This document shows positions 1-11,230 of a DNA stretch of 64,000 bases, piece by piece. A program made the position numbers and the translations under genes. Source of the DNA: Trichosphaerium sp. ATCC 40318 (lineage: Eukaryota; Discosea; Flabellinia; Trichosidae); assembly GCA_038496445.1 (NCBI GenBank), contig JALMLS010000585.1, positions 394,224 through 458,223 on the forward strand, given 5' to 3'. Each line of letters begins with the position of its first letter. The stretch's first letter is position 1. A model generated the notes under the pieces. That model did not search any database and was not told the DNA's origin. It saw only the letters and a program-made list of their open reading frames with translations.

Positions 1-48
1 TGTTTTGCGAAACAATACTCACAAAAACACTAGCGTTCGTCATGGGAG

Positions 49-2499
49 ATGCGTGGGAAGGATTCTGCTGAAAAACTAGATAAAGCAACGAAGCGAAGGT
101 CTTTTAAAGATTCTTCGGCTATTTCTGACTTCTTTAATCCTCCGGAGGAAGTACAGGACCCAATCGACGATAGGTAACGTTTTTTTTAGTCGTTTGTGTG
201 ATTGTGAACCAAAAAAATCTAAACGTGTTCATTTTGTTGTTTTTGTTCAAATGTCGCTGTGTGGCTTCCTTGCGGTGCTTGGTATTTTCTCAAGGACTAC
301 TAGGGAAACTAAAAAGCCACGGAACGAGCCTTACGATGAACCAGTCGGAAAGATTCAGCTCAAAAAGAAGGGTAGAGGCAATGTTATGTCTCTTTTCCAA
401 CCTGCAAAACCTGCTTCTCCTAAAACACGTGTACCAAGCTTTATGTCAATGTTTGACGCAAAGAAAGAACTTGCTGAACTCGATGATGTTCAATTCGAAA
501 CTGATGATTCGTATACATCCTCACAACCACAATTATCTCAAGAGGAGATGGATAAAGCCATAGGCGCTCTAGCAAATTTTGGTGCACCTCCTGAAGAAGA
601 AGACGAGGAAGAAGCTTCTGATAGTTACGAAGATGAAGATGAAGATGAGGATGAAGATGAAGATGAAGATGATGATGCGAAGAAGAAGACGATGAAGAAG
701 GCGATGAAGCCAGCAGTGAACAATTTGATGATTTGAGCTTACCTTCTCAAGATGACCTCGCTGCTCAAGTACGCCAACGAAATCAATTTTTTTGGTTTTT
801 TTTGAGGACACAGATACAATGGTTTTTGTCTATTTTCTTACTCGCTTTGTAGCTTGAAATGATGGACGCCCTAAAGGATTTACAAACACGTGTTATAGAG
901 GATACTGAAACTGTAGAATCTGAGGACTCTGAGGAGTATGAGTCAGGTGATGAAGACGAAGATGATTCTGAGGAAGAAGGAGAAGATAGTGAAGAAAACG
1001 ATGATGAATCTGAATCACAAAATGATGACGACTTGTTACAAAATGATATGGACTCACAAGACTTATTCAAAGCGTTGAATAGATTTACACATGAAGAACC
1101 TCCTTCAACACCTGAAGAGATAAGGCCAAGGAAGAAAAGTAAATCTGATCTTGGGATTAAACCTGAATTATTTGACCCAAGCTTACTTGATAGTTTACCT
1201 GAACTTACTGAGGTATCACAAGAAAAAGAAGGGGTACGTTACACAATAATTTTTTGATCAAAATGTCATTCTAACACTCTTAAATAGTCTCATAAGGAAC
1301 TTATTAAAGAGGTGCGTGTATTAGAATTAAGAACAAGCAAGGACATGACCCAAAAAAACGCGTTTATTTTTGAAATGAAAATATTCTTTTGAAAATGCAT
1401 TTTGCTAAAAAACGTTCTTAGATGGGCGGTTTTGGTAATATAAACAAAGCTGGTTTAAAACGCGGTAAGAAGTTTATGCAAATGGAGGACGCTCATACAC
1501 TTTGTTATCCATACTGTGGCGATAAGGTATTTTTTTTGACATCTATTTTTTTTTCTCTCTATACAAGAAGCTCATCATGATTAGTGTCTTGTTGTTGTTC
1601 TTGATGGTCACGCAGGAAAAGCGTGTGCTGAAGAGGCTGCTGTAATTATTCCTCCAGCGCTTGAAAACATCCTATCTAATACGCCACCAAATACAACAGA
1701 CTTGACAGAGGTTTGGCTACAGGTAATTAAAAAAAAAAAGCGAAACCTTACAAAAATTATTTATTTACTCTTTCTAGCTCTACAAAGAAGTCGATCAGAA
1801 ACTCATATCACACACATACGAGGGTGCTACATGCACTACTGTATTAATATGGCGTGTTGGAAATGATAGATACCTACAAGCAGCAAATGTCGGTGACTCA
1901 ACTGCATATCTCATGTACGTTTCATAAATGAGTTTTTATTCGCACTTGAACTCACACGTTTATATTTAGTCGCAATGGTAAAGCTGTATGTTTAACAATT
2001 GATCATAATCCAACCAAAGACTATGAAAGAAAGCGTATCGCTGTTGAGGTAAGTTAAAAAAAAAAAAAAACTGCGTCTACGCAAATTACTCTAAATCTGA
2101 CACGCTTTTAAGGGTGTTGAACTAAATCCAGGACAAACAAGGCTTAACGGTATTGCCGTTAGCAGAGCTCTTGGTGATCATTTCCCAAAGGAACTCAATA
2201 TTGGTCTTAGTGGAACACCTGACATTTCAGAAACTATCAAACTCGAACCTACTGATACTCATCTTATTGTTGCCAGTGACGGAGTACGTCATGATTGTTT
2301 TATACATTACATTTACCTACAACTTCTTCGTACTTACACGCAACTATAGCTATGGGACGTAATCAATTGTCAACGCGCATACGAAGTTATAAAGGAAATG
2401 GATGAATCAGCCGAAGAGCAAGCTACATACTTAGCTAAACAGGCTGCTAGATCTAGAAAATGCAATGACAACGTTACAGTGACTGTCACGCTGTTATAA
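49..2499 (+). CDS. PP2C-type (PPM) protein phosphatase with acidic N-terminal extension
   Basis: Metal-dependent Ser/Thr phosphatase of the PPM/PP2C family. The C-terminal half carries, across several short introns, the family signatures MEDAH, VVVLDGHAGK, GATCTTVL, NVGDSTAYL, VSRALGDH, VASDGLWD and a final CNDN; the aspartates in these coordinate the two metal ions. The stop is the TAA at 2497-2499. The N-terminal third is a Ser-rich segment followed by long Asp/Glu runs (about 590-690 and 900-1020), unusual for PP2C and likely a disordered charged linker. Start chosen at ATG 49, followed by an open exon ending at a GT near 172. One problem: the acidic exon changes frame near 677 (one base short within the GAT/GAA repeat), so either the assembly or the gene is broken there. 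Introns include one of about 115 nt before the MGGFGN segment. Confidence 0.85.
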
Positions 2500-2983
2500 A
2501 CGCGAGGTTATTAGCAAAAACCACGAAATGTAAAAAGGATAAAGAGAAATGACGATAGTACAACAACACGCGAGTGGCTGTTCGCGTGTTAACCTATCAC
2601 ACAGTGTACAATAAAAAAAGTAAAACAGGGAATCCGTTATCGTTTCGTGCAAAAACGTCACAAAGAGCGTTATGCCACTCACCTACGCCCAGGACTAACT
2701 CTACGCGTAGCACAGCAACTAAAGCTGCGTGACGAATTCTTGTTGCTCAACGTAGTCTACAATATACTACGGAGATAAAAGCGGTGTTATTAATTATACT
2801 CAGCATACCGACATTGAGTAAAGGGACTGAGGAAAGCTCTAACGAACAGCTACGAAAATGTAGCGAATTTTCATAAATAGAGTACTAAATTTTTGCACCA
2901 ATAACATTCGAGCATTTTGAAAAAAATGAAATTTCTGTAATTGTATCCTAGCAAAAGTTAACATAAAGTAAACAACAACCATC
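2500..2983. other. Intergenic spacer between PP2C and H2A
   Basis: No convincing coding exon on either strand. It must hold the PP2C 3' end and the H2A promoter. A purine-poor A/T stretch precedes the H2A start; no clear TATA box was recognised. Confidence 0.5.
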
Positions 2984-3406
2984 ATGTCTAAAAAATCATC
3001 TTCTGAAGCTCGCGCAGGAAAAGGCAGAAAGGCCGGTGACAAATCACGCTCATTCAAAGCCGGTTTGACTTTCCCAGTTGGCCGTCTCCACAGGCAACTC
3101 AAACAAGGTCAATTCGCCAAACGTGTAGGTATTGGTGCTCCAGTATACCTCGCCGCTGTTTTGGAATATTTGACCGCCGAAGTCCTCGAACTCGCTGGTA
3201 ACGCTGCTCGCGACAACAAGAAAGTCCGTATTGTGCCAAGACACATCATGCTTGCTGTCCGTAACGACGAAGAACTCAACAAGCTTCTCGGTAAAGTAAC
3301 GATCTCAAGCGGTGGTGTTATCCCTAACATTCACACCAACTTGTTGCCTGACAAACAAAAGAAGGCTGCTTTGTTGGAATCTGGCGGTGACTCCCAAGTT
3401 TACTAA
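2984..3406 (+). CDS. Histone H2A with SQ-motif (H2A.X-like) tail
   Basis: Core nucleosomal histone H2A, 140 residues, intronless. The histone fold is plain: [58 protein letters not shown], and the docking segment [13 protein letters not shown]. The basic N-tail is Ser/Lys/Gly-rich. The C-terminus ends GGDSQVY, so a serine is followed by Gln and a terminal aromatic residue, as in the H2A.X phosphorylation motif SQ(E/D)-hydrophobic, but with Val at the third position. It may therefore serve as the DNA-damage histone as well as bulk H2A; that is inference. The start is the only ATG consistent with the family length. Lack of introns contrasts with nearly all neighbours and is usual for histones. 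Confidence 0.97.
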   Translation: MSKKSSSEARAGKGRKAGDKSRSFKAGLTFPVGRLHRQLKQGQFAKRVGIGAPVYLAAVLEYLTAEVLELAGNAARDNKKVRIVPRHIMLAVRNDEELNKLLGKVTISSGGVIPNIHTNLLPDKQKKAALLESGGDSQVY

Positions 3407-3774
3407 ACTATTACGAGTTTTCTAAATGGCTTTTTTTAAAGCCCCTTAAACTGCTGTTTAAACCACTTGTCTTATTTCCCAGTATTTAACGTTTTTTTAA
3501 CTCAGTACTATTTTTTCTATCTTGATCATTTTTTACCGCCAATTTTGATCCGTCCATGTTATTTCTTTGTCGCTATATTATTCAGTATGTAAATGTATGC
3601 GCTTATTGTGGTAGCTAGGTTGCTGTTGTTATTTACTATTGTGTAATCGCTTGTTTCAGATACACGTGTTTTGTTATCTGCACTTTTCTATATTCATCCA
3701 AACGTTATTGCAGAGCAAAATGTCGCTAAGTCGCCTTCACTTTTTTAGTGTCAGGTGATGGTAAGAGCTACTAT
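3407..3774. other. Spacer between H2A and the next gene
   Basis: T-rich H2A 3' flank, one CACGTG site near 3662, and possibly an unrecognised first exon or leader of the following gene (an ATG at 3720 opens a short frame that stops at once without splicing). Confidence 0.4.
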
Positions 3775-5884
3775 ATGCGCGTAGTTTGTTTAGGATACCG
3801 CAAGGGTTATTCCTCTACGCGTCAGCGTGTGCAGCAGCGTAGATACGTTTGGTGGAGTCCCAAAAAACCTGTAGAACAAAAAGATACCTCTGTTGGCCAA
3901 ACTGAGGTAGTTGTTGAAGAGCCAGAGTATAATTACTATGATCCAGTCACTATGGTACCCAAGGATATAGATATACTCAAGCAGTCGTTAAAAGGCGTCA
4001 GTGACCGAGATATACCAGCTAAAGGTTCTGACGCGCGAAATTTATTGCGTGGGCTTCGTGGCTTTATTAATTATCAGTATTGGTGCGTATACGCATAGAA
4101 AACATTTAGAAATGCTTTTTACGCGTTTTTATCTAATTTTGTGAAGGTACATACCATCACAACCAACACATGACGGACCGCCAGTAATATCATTCATAAA
4201 GTCAGAGCGGGGTACGGCGTCTTTTTTAGCGTTTTTATAAAAAAATGATTTCACGTTTTTCTGACGCACAAATGTCTCAACGTCTCTCGTTTGCAATGGG
4301 TTGCTATGGTATGTGCTAACTATTTGTAGATGCAAGCACTATACCCAGGAACCAAGACAACGCACCTTTTTGGAAACGCGCTGCTTCTTCTTTCACTGGC
4401 GCGTTAGCTGCTCAGTGGAACCGTTCTCCGCAGTTGACACTACCCATCTTTTCTACTATTGAGCATTTTGAGGCATACAAGCAGAGGTCTACTATTGATG
4501 TCATGCAGACTGCAACGCCTATGCGGATTGATGGTACTTTATTTTTTGATTTTTTGTTTTCCATCCTTTTTGCGCTTGAAAATGGCTTTTAAGAGCCTAT
4601 TGTTGTTGGATATTGTTGATTAGTAATGTGTATACTCATAGGTTCTCAGTTGGTTAATGTTATAGTTTCTGAAGTGCTTGGTGTTAGAGGCAACCGTGAA
4701 AAATTCAACAGATTTCAGATTAATCCTGTGGACATCAATGGAGGGACATCTGTTAATGTTGATCACGTTCCTTTAATGCTTCAACTACAGACAATACTCA
4801 CGACAGAGACATTGCTTAAAAAATTGTTCCAGTTCGAGGTTTGTGTTCACGTGTTCTGGTTTTGTTTTTTCTTTGCTTGAAGCTTACTTTTTGTTTTTAT
4901 TGTAGGGTGATTTAGGGCGATTGATTAAGAGTGATGCTGTTGAAATGATGGATCTTGTAAAGAGTTTGGAAGAACCTACTAAGCGTACAGCTCCTGGAAT
5001 ATTGACAAGCTCTAGTGTTCGGGAAATAATGAATAGTCCACAGACTAATAAGACGGTGTGTTTTTTTTTAACTCCTTTTTTTTTTTGGGTTTATTTCGCC
5101 TTCATGGATCTTTTGTACTGATTTATATTTGTCCTAGCTTAAGCATTTTTTAACTCTCATAAATAATGTAATCATTTCAACAAGTCGTAAAGGCAAGAGT
5201 ATCGGTATAGACAAAGATGGTAAGATTTCTTTCCGTGAAGTTGAAAAATTAAAAAAAAATTAAAGCTAGCGAATGTCACTTACTGACATCGTTGTTTAGG
5301 TAATCTTTTATGTTGGACTGATTTTATTGAGTATAAAGAGTTTACCTCAAATCAGAAGGGTATAAATCACAGTAGAGAGAAGGCTACTTTGGCCTTAGGA
5401 GAAGTTATCCGCTTGCATCGTCAGTTTGAATGTAAAGACCTGATAGTTAATCCTGGATCTCCATTAGAGGTACCTCTTTAAATGCAAACTTGCCTTAGCA
5501 ATGAAGAATTACTACATTACATTGTGTTGTTGAGTTTTCTTGATGAAAAAGAACAATGAAAAATGAGCAACTTGTGTTGCATTGAAACACTGTTTTTTCG
5601 TTTGTTTGACTTTTTTCCAGGTCCGATTTTTGCAGTCTCACGTGGATCTTACTCAAGAATATTTGGATGAATACGAGTGGTTACCAGATACTATAGAATT
5701 ATCAGAGCGAATAGGTGATCCACCACGTGTCAACCCTATTTTCAAAGTGAAAGAACAAGATCTTATTGATGTTGGATTTTTACCTAAAAAACCTAACCTC
5801 AACTTTAAAAAAGGAAAAAAGGAGGAACAGCAGAAATCGTCATCATCAAATAACGAGGGAAATACTGACTTCAAGGAACTGTAA
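3775..5884 (+). CDS. Unrecognised multi-exon protein, basic N-terminus and Lys/Glu/Ser-rich C-terminus
   Basis: I do not recognise this protein. Six to eight exons splice in one continuous frame: an Arg/Tyr/Trp-rich start (MRVVCLGYRKG, RRYVWWSPKKP), then FWKRAASSFTGALAAQWN, a segment reading INPVDINGGTSVNVDHVPL, a helical GDLGRLIKSDAVEMMDLV, then STSRKGKSIGIDKDGNLLCW, EKATLALGEVIRLHRQF and finally DVGFLPKKPNLNFKK followed by a low-complexity Lys/Gln/Ser tail. Splice sites are standard GT-AG. The start at 3775 is the first in-frame ATG; the frame is open upstream to 3748, so a further 5' exon is possible. The basic, aromatic N-terminus could be an organelle-targeting region, but nothing proves that. 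No cofactor or catalytic motif was seen. Confidence 0.6.
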
Positions 5885-6761
5885 AAAAAAATAAAATATC
5901 AATAATAAGTAGGGAGAAACCTCACTCACTGAGTTTTGGCTTGATAAGTACTTAACACTACCAAACATTGTAAATTATTTTCGTTGGAAAAAAAATCTTT
6001 TTTTTTTTCAGTTATTTAATAATCGTACAACTGTAGTGATGCTACACTGTAGGACAAAGATCTCAGGTGCTGACCCTGACGCCACAGTATTGAGTTTTTT
6101 TCCAAATCATTACAATTTTGTTACTGTCGTAATTTACATACATTGTACTGTGCTTCAAGAACTTAGAAGCCTGATTAAATAATCTAGTGGTATCCTAGAG
6201 GCACCTGGACGCAGTAAAATAGTCTGGTTGTTATAGAGACTCTGGAATTGACCTTGAATTACCTATCGATGATCGCGTTTCTCCAGTATTTTACTCTTAT
6301 TATCCACAAAGATATGTTTGTTGTTTGGTTTATTTTGATTAAGCAAAGCCTACTCTGGCGCATATTTCGTTACATTATATAGTACAACACAAGCTCTCCA
6401 TAGAACCTGGAATGCCCCTTACCACAACGATATGTGCTAACAATGAACAAGTATTGTTTTGTTGTAAATTTACTTTGTCAGTCAAAAATAGCGGTGATGG
6501 TCCAGCTCAGTGAGCTTGAAAATAAGATTAGCCGCACTATTTTTTGGTTTGTACAGATTAAATAGGCAAAATGGATGGTGGTATACACAAAGTGCTTTCA
6601 CCCATTCGAAAACCAAGTTTTGAAGAAAATAATGTCAAGTTAATAGTATTCACTGAAACACTTTAATGTTACAAAAACGTAATCAAGGCAAACATAACTT
6701 ACAAACCAAAACAACAACAAACGCAACTCATAAACATATTATACACGCAAAATAAACTAAT
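5885..6761. other. Intergenic spacer
   Basis: About 880 nt with stops in all frames and no recognised motif. Poly-T and A/T runs near 5990-6010 suggest the 3' flank of the upstream gene. Nothing else seen. Confidence 0.5.
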
Positions 6762-8187
6762 ATGCAGACATCTAAAGCAAATATACCTTTTACAATCGAA
6801 GATGTCGCTAAAGTAAATATATACTTGGCGGAGTACTTTAAACAACTAAACATGCATCCAACAAGAACATCTACCGGTAAAGAAAAGCAAACAGTAAGTC
6901 AACAACTGATAAAACTACAAAACTCTAATAATACACCAAGGATAGTGACGTTCGTCGTATGAACGAAATCGAAGGCGGTGTTGATGACATTGACATGCAC
7001 GGACATTTGGGCAAACAAAAAGGCTGGAAGGCTCCTATCTTACGTACTTTTTGCGATGTGGAAGCAAGAAAAGGTTACGACTCGATGAAAGCACATGAAT
7101 ACAGTGAAGACCCAGAAACTTTAAAAATCAAAGTGAAGGAACTTGCAAGACTCATTAAAGCTTCTAAGCATTGTGTCGCATACACAGGCGCTGGTATATC
7201 TACTGCAAGTGGTATAAACGACTATGCATCTCAATCAAAGGATTCTATGGCAACAGGAACTAAAGCAAAAGGACGTGCTAAGAAACGATCTGGTTTGGAT
7301 GCTGAACCTACGTTCTCGCATTATACACTTGCTGCTCTTTCAAAGGAAGGATATCTTAAGCACTGGATACAACAAAATCATGATGGCTTGCCACAAAAGG
7401 TAATTAATTTGTTCACAAACACGTGTTTTTTTTTGTTATCGTACTTGCTTTGATTTTCGTTTCTGACTGGTTTCTTCAGGCTGGGTTCCCACAAGAAGAC
7501 ATAAATGAGATACACGGCGCTTGGTTCAATCCATCAAATCCTGTAGTACCAATGTCTGGTAGTCTCAGAGACGACTTGTTTGACTGGATGTTGGAAGAAG
7601 AGCAAAAAGCTGACTTGGTTCTTACACTTGGAACAAGTCTGTGTGGTATGAACGCCGACCGTGTCGTCAAGACAGCTGGAAAGAAATATGTAAGAAAAGG
7701 AAAAGGTCTAGGATCTGTCATCATTGGTTTCCAAAGAACAATACTTGATCCTTTGGCTTCACTTCGCATTTTTGCAAGCATTGATGAAGTTATGCTTCAT
7801 CTGGCCATTGAGATGAAACTCCCATACAATCCAGTCCCATACACACCCTCAATCCCAGAAGAAGCGAAAACAAAGCGCAAAAATGTATACAGAGTACCTT
7901 ATGACCCAAAGACTGGGTTGAAAAGTGACACGAAAACAATGGAATGGGATTTGAGAAAAGGCTCATTGATAAAGTTGACAGGTGGCCCAGGTGTAGGATT
8001 TAGTGGAAAAGTACTACTTACGCCAGAGCATGCTAAGCGTAGAATAGCGTATAGAGTACAATTCCCATTCACAAGAGAAGGAAGCAAAGATTTTGGCAAA
8101 GTACTTAAATGTTACAGCCTTGGTACATGGTTTATTGAAGGCGCTTGCAAAGGCACTCTCAAGCAACTACCTTTTATTAATGAGTAG
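6762..8187 (+). CDS. Sirtuin-family NAD-dependent deacylase, divergent, lacking the zinc cysteines
   Basis: SIR2-fold enzyme expected to use NAD+ to remove acyl groups from lysines (or to ADP-ribosylate). Three exons: introns at about 6894-6940 and 7400-7480. The NAD-binding Rossmann motif is clear, CVAYTGAGISTASGIND, followed by QQNHDGLPQKAG (equivalent to TQNxDxLHxxAG) and INEIHGAW, which supplies the catalytic His. After it the usual two CxxC pairs of the structural zinc are absent; LVLTLGTSLCGMNADRV gives the GTS motif and adenine-binding region. A C-terminal extension of about 120 residues after the sirtuin core (from about 7850) contains KLTGGPGVGFSGKVLL and has no assigned domain. The start at 6762 opens a short exon that splices in frame to the core. 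Confidence 0.88.
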
Positions 8188-8641
8188 AATGAATTCGTGT
8201 ATTTAAATTAAAACCATTTGTAAATAAAACATTGTGCATAATCTATCACGTGTTCATTGTACAACTTAATCATGTTTGAATGACAAAAAAAAACCAAAAT
8301 AAGTTCTTAGGAAACCTTCTCAACCCTCCTCTAGAATGCTCTTGAAAGAGACTCTTAGTAAGGGCTGCTGGCTATAGATATAAGGTAGTTACTTTCAAAG
8401 TTCTGTTAAAGATTGCAAGGACAAATGACATTACACAGTATATTGTATTAATACCATTTATTTTTTAGGCCGGAAAATGTACTTCAAAACACCACATGAT
8501 CTTTCGCCATAAAATGATCTTGCCAGCGTTAAAATACTGGAGGTTGTAAACAACAATAGCTCTAATTGCAAAGTACAACACGGCGAGTGTTTAGGTTAAG
8601 TTTCAGCTTTAGTTCAGTGATAGTAAAAAAAGTGGTAAACA
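8188..8641. other. Intergenic spacer between sirtuin and deiodinase-like genes
   Basis: About 450 nt without coding signal. One CACGTG at 8248 in the sirtuin 3' flank. A/T-rich with no clear promoter motif. Confidence 0.5.
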
Positions 8642-10029
8642 ATGGCGGAAGTACGTGTTTAAAGAATACCACAATGAGTGAGGTTGTCTAGGCACTACTT
8701 TTAGCGGTTTGAGGTATAACGTTTTCTTTAGATGTTCCTGAGGTCCTCAGGGAAGCATGGGTTTAAACTGTTGTCTTCTGTGGAGACACACGAGTCAAAT
8801 CAGCGTATTCCTAAGGAAAAATTACTGGAGATGCTCAAAGCCGAGGTTACAATGCGTTGTTCCAAGGAAGTACGCGTATGGTACAGATAAACTAATTAAT
8901 AATTAAATTTAGTACCAAACGCTCTACACGCAGCAAGATACAGCTGAATGGTTGTTAGAAGTTGAAACTAAGCTCCAGAAGCAGTTGCTAATAGATTTCG
9001 ACATGACTGAATGCTCTGTTAGCAAGTACAGATCTCAACGCGGTTTGTATAAAGATGACAACGATATAAGAGGTACGCTTGAGTATCTTTGTCGATTTGT
9101 TATCTAACTGACGTCTTTAAAGACGCTGCTATATACATTAAATACGATAGAAGCTTCAGTGGAGTACTTAGTGTTGGCGACATAGCTCCTGATGTCGGTC
9201 TAGTTACCCTTGAAGAGAAAAAAGTACGAATAAAAAAACCAAATCCTGGCTTTAGTCAGCATCAATGTCAACCATCTGATCAACCTGTTAGGTTACCTTG
9301 TATGAGCTGATGCGCCTTGAGGAGGAAAAACCATGTGTTATTATTGCAGGTACAAGTGAATATAAAGAGAAAAGTAATAGTATGTTAGAAACGTTTAAAG
9401 CTTTTTTAGGCTCTCACACGTGACCCCCAATGAGAAACGCATTGCCTACTTTTATGAAGATGGCAGAGCGTTTTGCTGAGAAATGCAATTTTGTTATGGT
9501 GTATCTCATGGAAGCCCACGCAGCTGATGAATGGCCTCTTGGCACAAAAGTACATTATCTTATTCTGTAATGATTCTTACTTGTGCTAACAAATATAGGT
9601 GACAATAAACCAGCACAAGACTAATAAAGAAAGAATAGATGCAGCGACAGATCTCAAAGAAAAATACAAAATCAACTTTCCTTTAGTTGTACGCTCTCAA
9701 TTTTTTTGTGTACTGAACTTCCAAAGTCATTTTTTTTTATCTTTCTCGTTTTTTTCTTGGATTAGTAGCTATGTTGTACCATTTTTCCTCGTTTTGATTT
9801 AGTTAATTTTAGGTTGATGGTATTGAAAATACTTTCCATAAAACGTATGCAGCTTGGCCTGAGCGTTACTTTATTGTAGACAAAGCAGGAAAACTCGCAC
9901 ATATTGTACACAACAATACAATCATTTTTATTCTTATTCTTTTTAAAACAGGCTGTACCTGGTCCTATGGGATACACAAGCGCTCATATTGACCAAGTTC
10001 AAGAATGGTTAGAGAATAGATGCCTATAA
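8642..10029 (+). CDS. Iodothyronine-deiodinase-like selenoprotein (thioredoxin fold)
   Basis: Thioredoxin-fold oxidoreductase of the iodothyronine deiodinase family, about 290 residues. After splicing, the core reads PCVIIAGSHT, then TGA, then PPMRNALPTFMKMAERFAEK; further on come VYLMEAHAADEWPLG, QHKTNKERIDAATDL and AAWPERYFIVD. This matches GS-x-T-U-P at the active site and the EAHAxDxW segment of animal deiodinases. The TGA at 9421-9423 falls exactly where the family has selenocysteine, and the frame continues correctly for more than 120 codons over several introns. Start chosen at ATG 8642 (MAE, then a GTACGT intron) because it splices in frame to MFLRSSGKHGF; ATG 8732 is the alternative. 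The substrate in a protist is unlikely to be thyroid hormone; a role as a thiol/selenol reductase is inference. Confidence 0.88.
9421..9423 (+). other. In-frame TGA read as selenocysteine
   Basis: Lies in the deiodinase-like frame between GSHT and PPMRN, the position of the active-site selenocysteine in the family. Recoding is supported by the intact frame downstream and the SECIS-like hairpin just after the stop codon. It overlaps a CACGTG palindrome (bases 9417-9422). Confidence 0.85.
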
Positions 10030-10063
10030 TACAGTTCAAGAGGGCTGTGAAGATGTTGTTTCC

Positions 10064-10145
10064 GTCTGGTAAATCGAATGATAGTACAACAGTAAAACCT
10101 TGAAAGAAGCTTGTTGTAACTTGACAATACTCGTATGTTTATCGG
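10064..10145 (+). promoter_or_regulatory. SECIS-like element in the 3' UTR of the deiodinase-like gene
   Basis: About 50 nt after the stop codon. ATGA at 10078-10081 is followed by a stem AGTACAACAG (10083-10092), unpaired AAAA at 10094-10097, an apical segment with TTGAAAGAAG, then the opposite strand TGTTGTAACT (10112-10121) and TGA at 10122-10124. The arms pair with a single bulge. The ATGA/TGA pair forms the non-Watson-Crick quartet and the spacing to the AA (about 12 nt) fits eukaryotic SECIS rules. A weaker lower helix (TAAA...TTTA) is possible. Confidence 0.82.
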
Positions 10146-11230
10146 TGTAAATAAATGTATTAGGCTTTATTTAATCTACACTTCAAGATATGGATGTAAA
10201 CTAGTGAGTGCTCTTTAACATTGTTGTATATTGATAAATGAGTACACGTGCAATTCTTCAATACTTTTTTTTTCTATGATTATGCCTGCACTAGTGTGGC
10301 AGCGCAGTACATTGCCAACAAATAATAAGTAATTCGTACCTCTCTGATCTCATTCAGGTCCTACGGACGCTTCGTTGGCGAGTGTAGTATTTACAAGCGC
10401 TACTTGAAATACTGCAGTAGTCTTGATACCTGATGTGAAATAGCAATTTTATTCTTGCACAAGTAAGGTGCTTTCTCTCGTGTTGTGGAATGTGATATTT
10501 TCACTCCTTCCACGTTTTTGCAAGATCCTACACTTTGATACTTCGCCCAAACGTGTTGCAAACTTGAATGACACGGACAATATTGAGATTATTCTACGTA
10601 TATTTCGGTCGTTGAAAGCAACTATTAGGTGTTCGAGTTGAAACAACTAAGTTAATGCAAAAAAAACCGCTAAAAATTCAAAGGATCCTTAAACAAATGG
10701 TGTGTAGGCATCCTTTGTAGGTGGCTTGTTTACCTCACAATGCCGTTTTGAAACATGAGATTCCTCAATACACTCATCAATACTACCCGCAACAATGTTA
10801 TAGCACGTGCTTATTTATTAGGTCTCTTCCTCTGATCTTTGTTGTAAACGAGCTACAAAGTTATTTCGATAAACGTATAGCGTGCGATCTCATCTGGTTC
10901 ATATTTTTCATGGTGCATGAATGATAAACAAGGCATGGGAATATCTATTTGACATAGAGATGGTTTTAAAATGGTGAGTGTTCCTCGTGTTCCTCGTGTA
11001 GTTTCGTGTCGTAGTTTGGGATTCATGCTCAAGATACAAGCATTGGATTAATCTCTATCCTGGAGCAATAGCCTACTTCACAACACTTACGCTCCGTGTA
11101 GTCATGTTTTAGTAGTACTAATAGTTACGTGAAATCGGATATTCATCGGACAAACTATAAGTATTGGACAAACAACACTATGAACAAAAATTTACGAGTT
11201 TTCATTTAGAAAATAAGGATTACACTCACA
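10146..11230. other. Spacer with repeat remnants
   Basis: About 1.1 kb with no gene recognised. It holds a half-copy of the small inverted-repeat element (10518-10583) and, from about 10955, the start of the inverted duplication arm whose partner ends the window. Confidence 0.5.
10518..10583 (-). repeat. Truncated copy of the 117-bp inverted-repeat element
   Basis: Matches, in reverse complement, the left half of the element at 40129-40245: TTGCAAGATC...CACTTTGATACTTC...TTGCAAACTTGAATGA...GGACAATA. Only one terminal repeat is recognisable here. Confidence 0.7.

Noticed and set aside
569-1070. Minus-strand Ser- and Ile/Phe-rich frames opposite the acidic runs
   Set aside because: They are antisense shadows of the GAT/GAA repeats of the PP2C gene.
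9240-9310. TGA near 9308 as a second selenocysteine
   Set aside because: It lies in intron/alternate frame; the spliced reading VTLYELMRLEEEK passes it in another phase.
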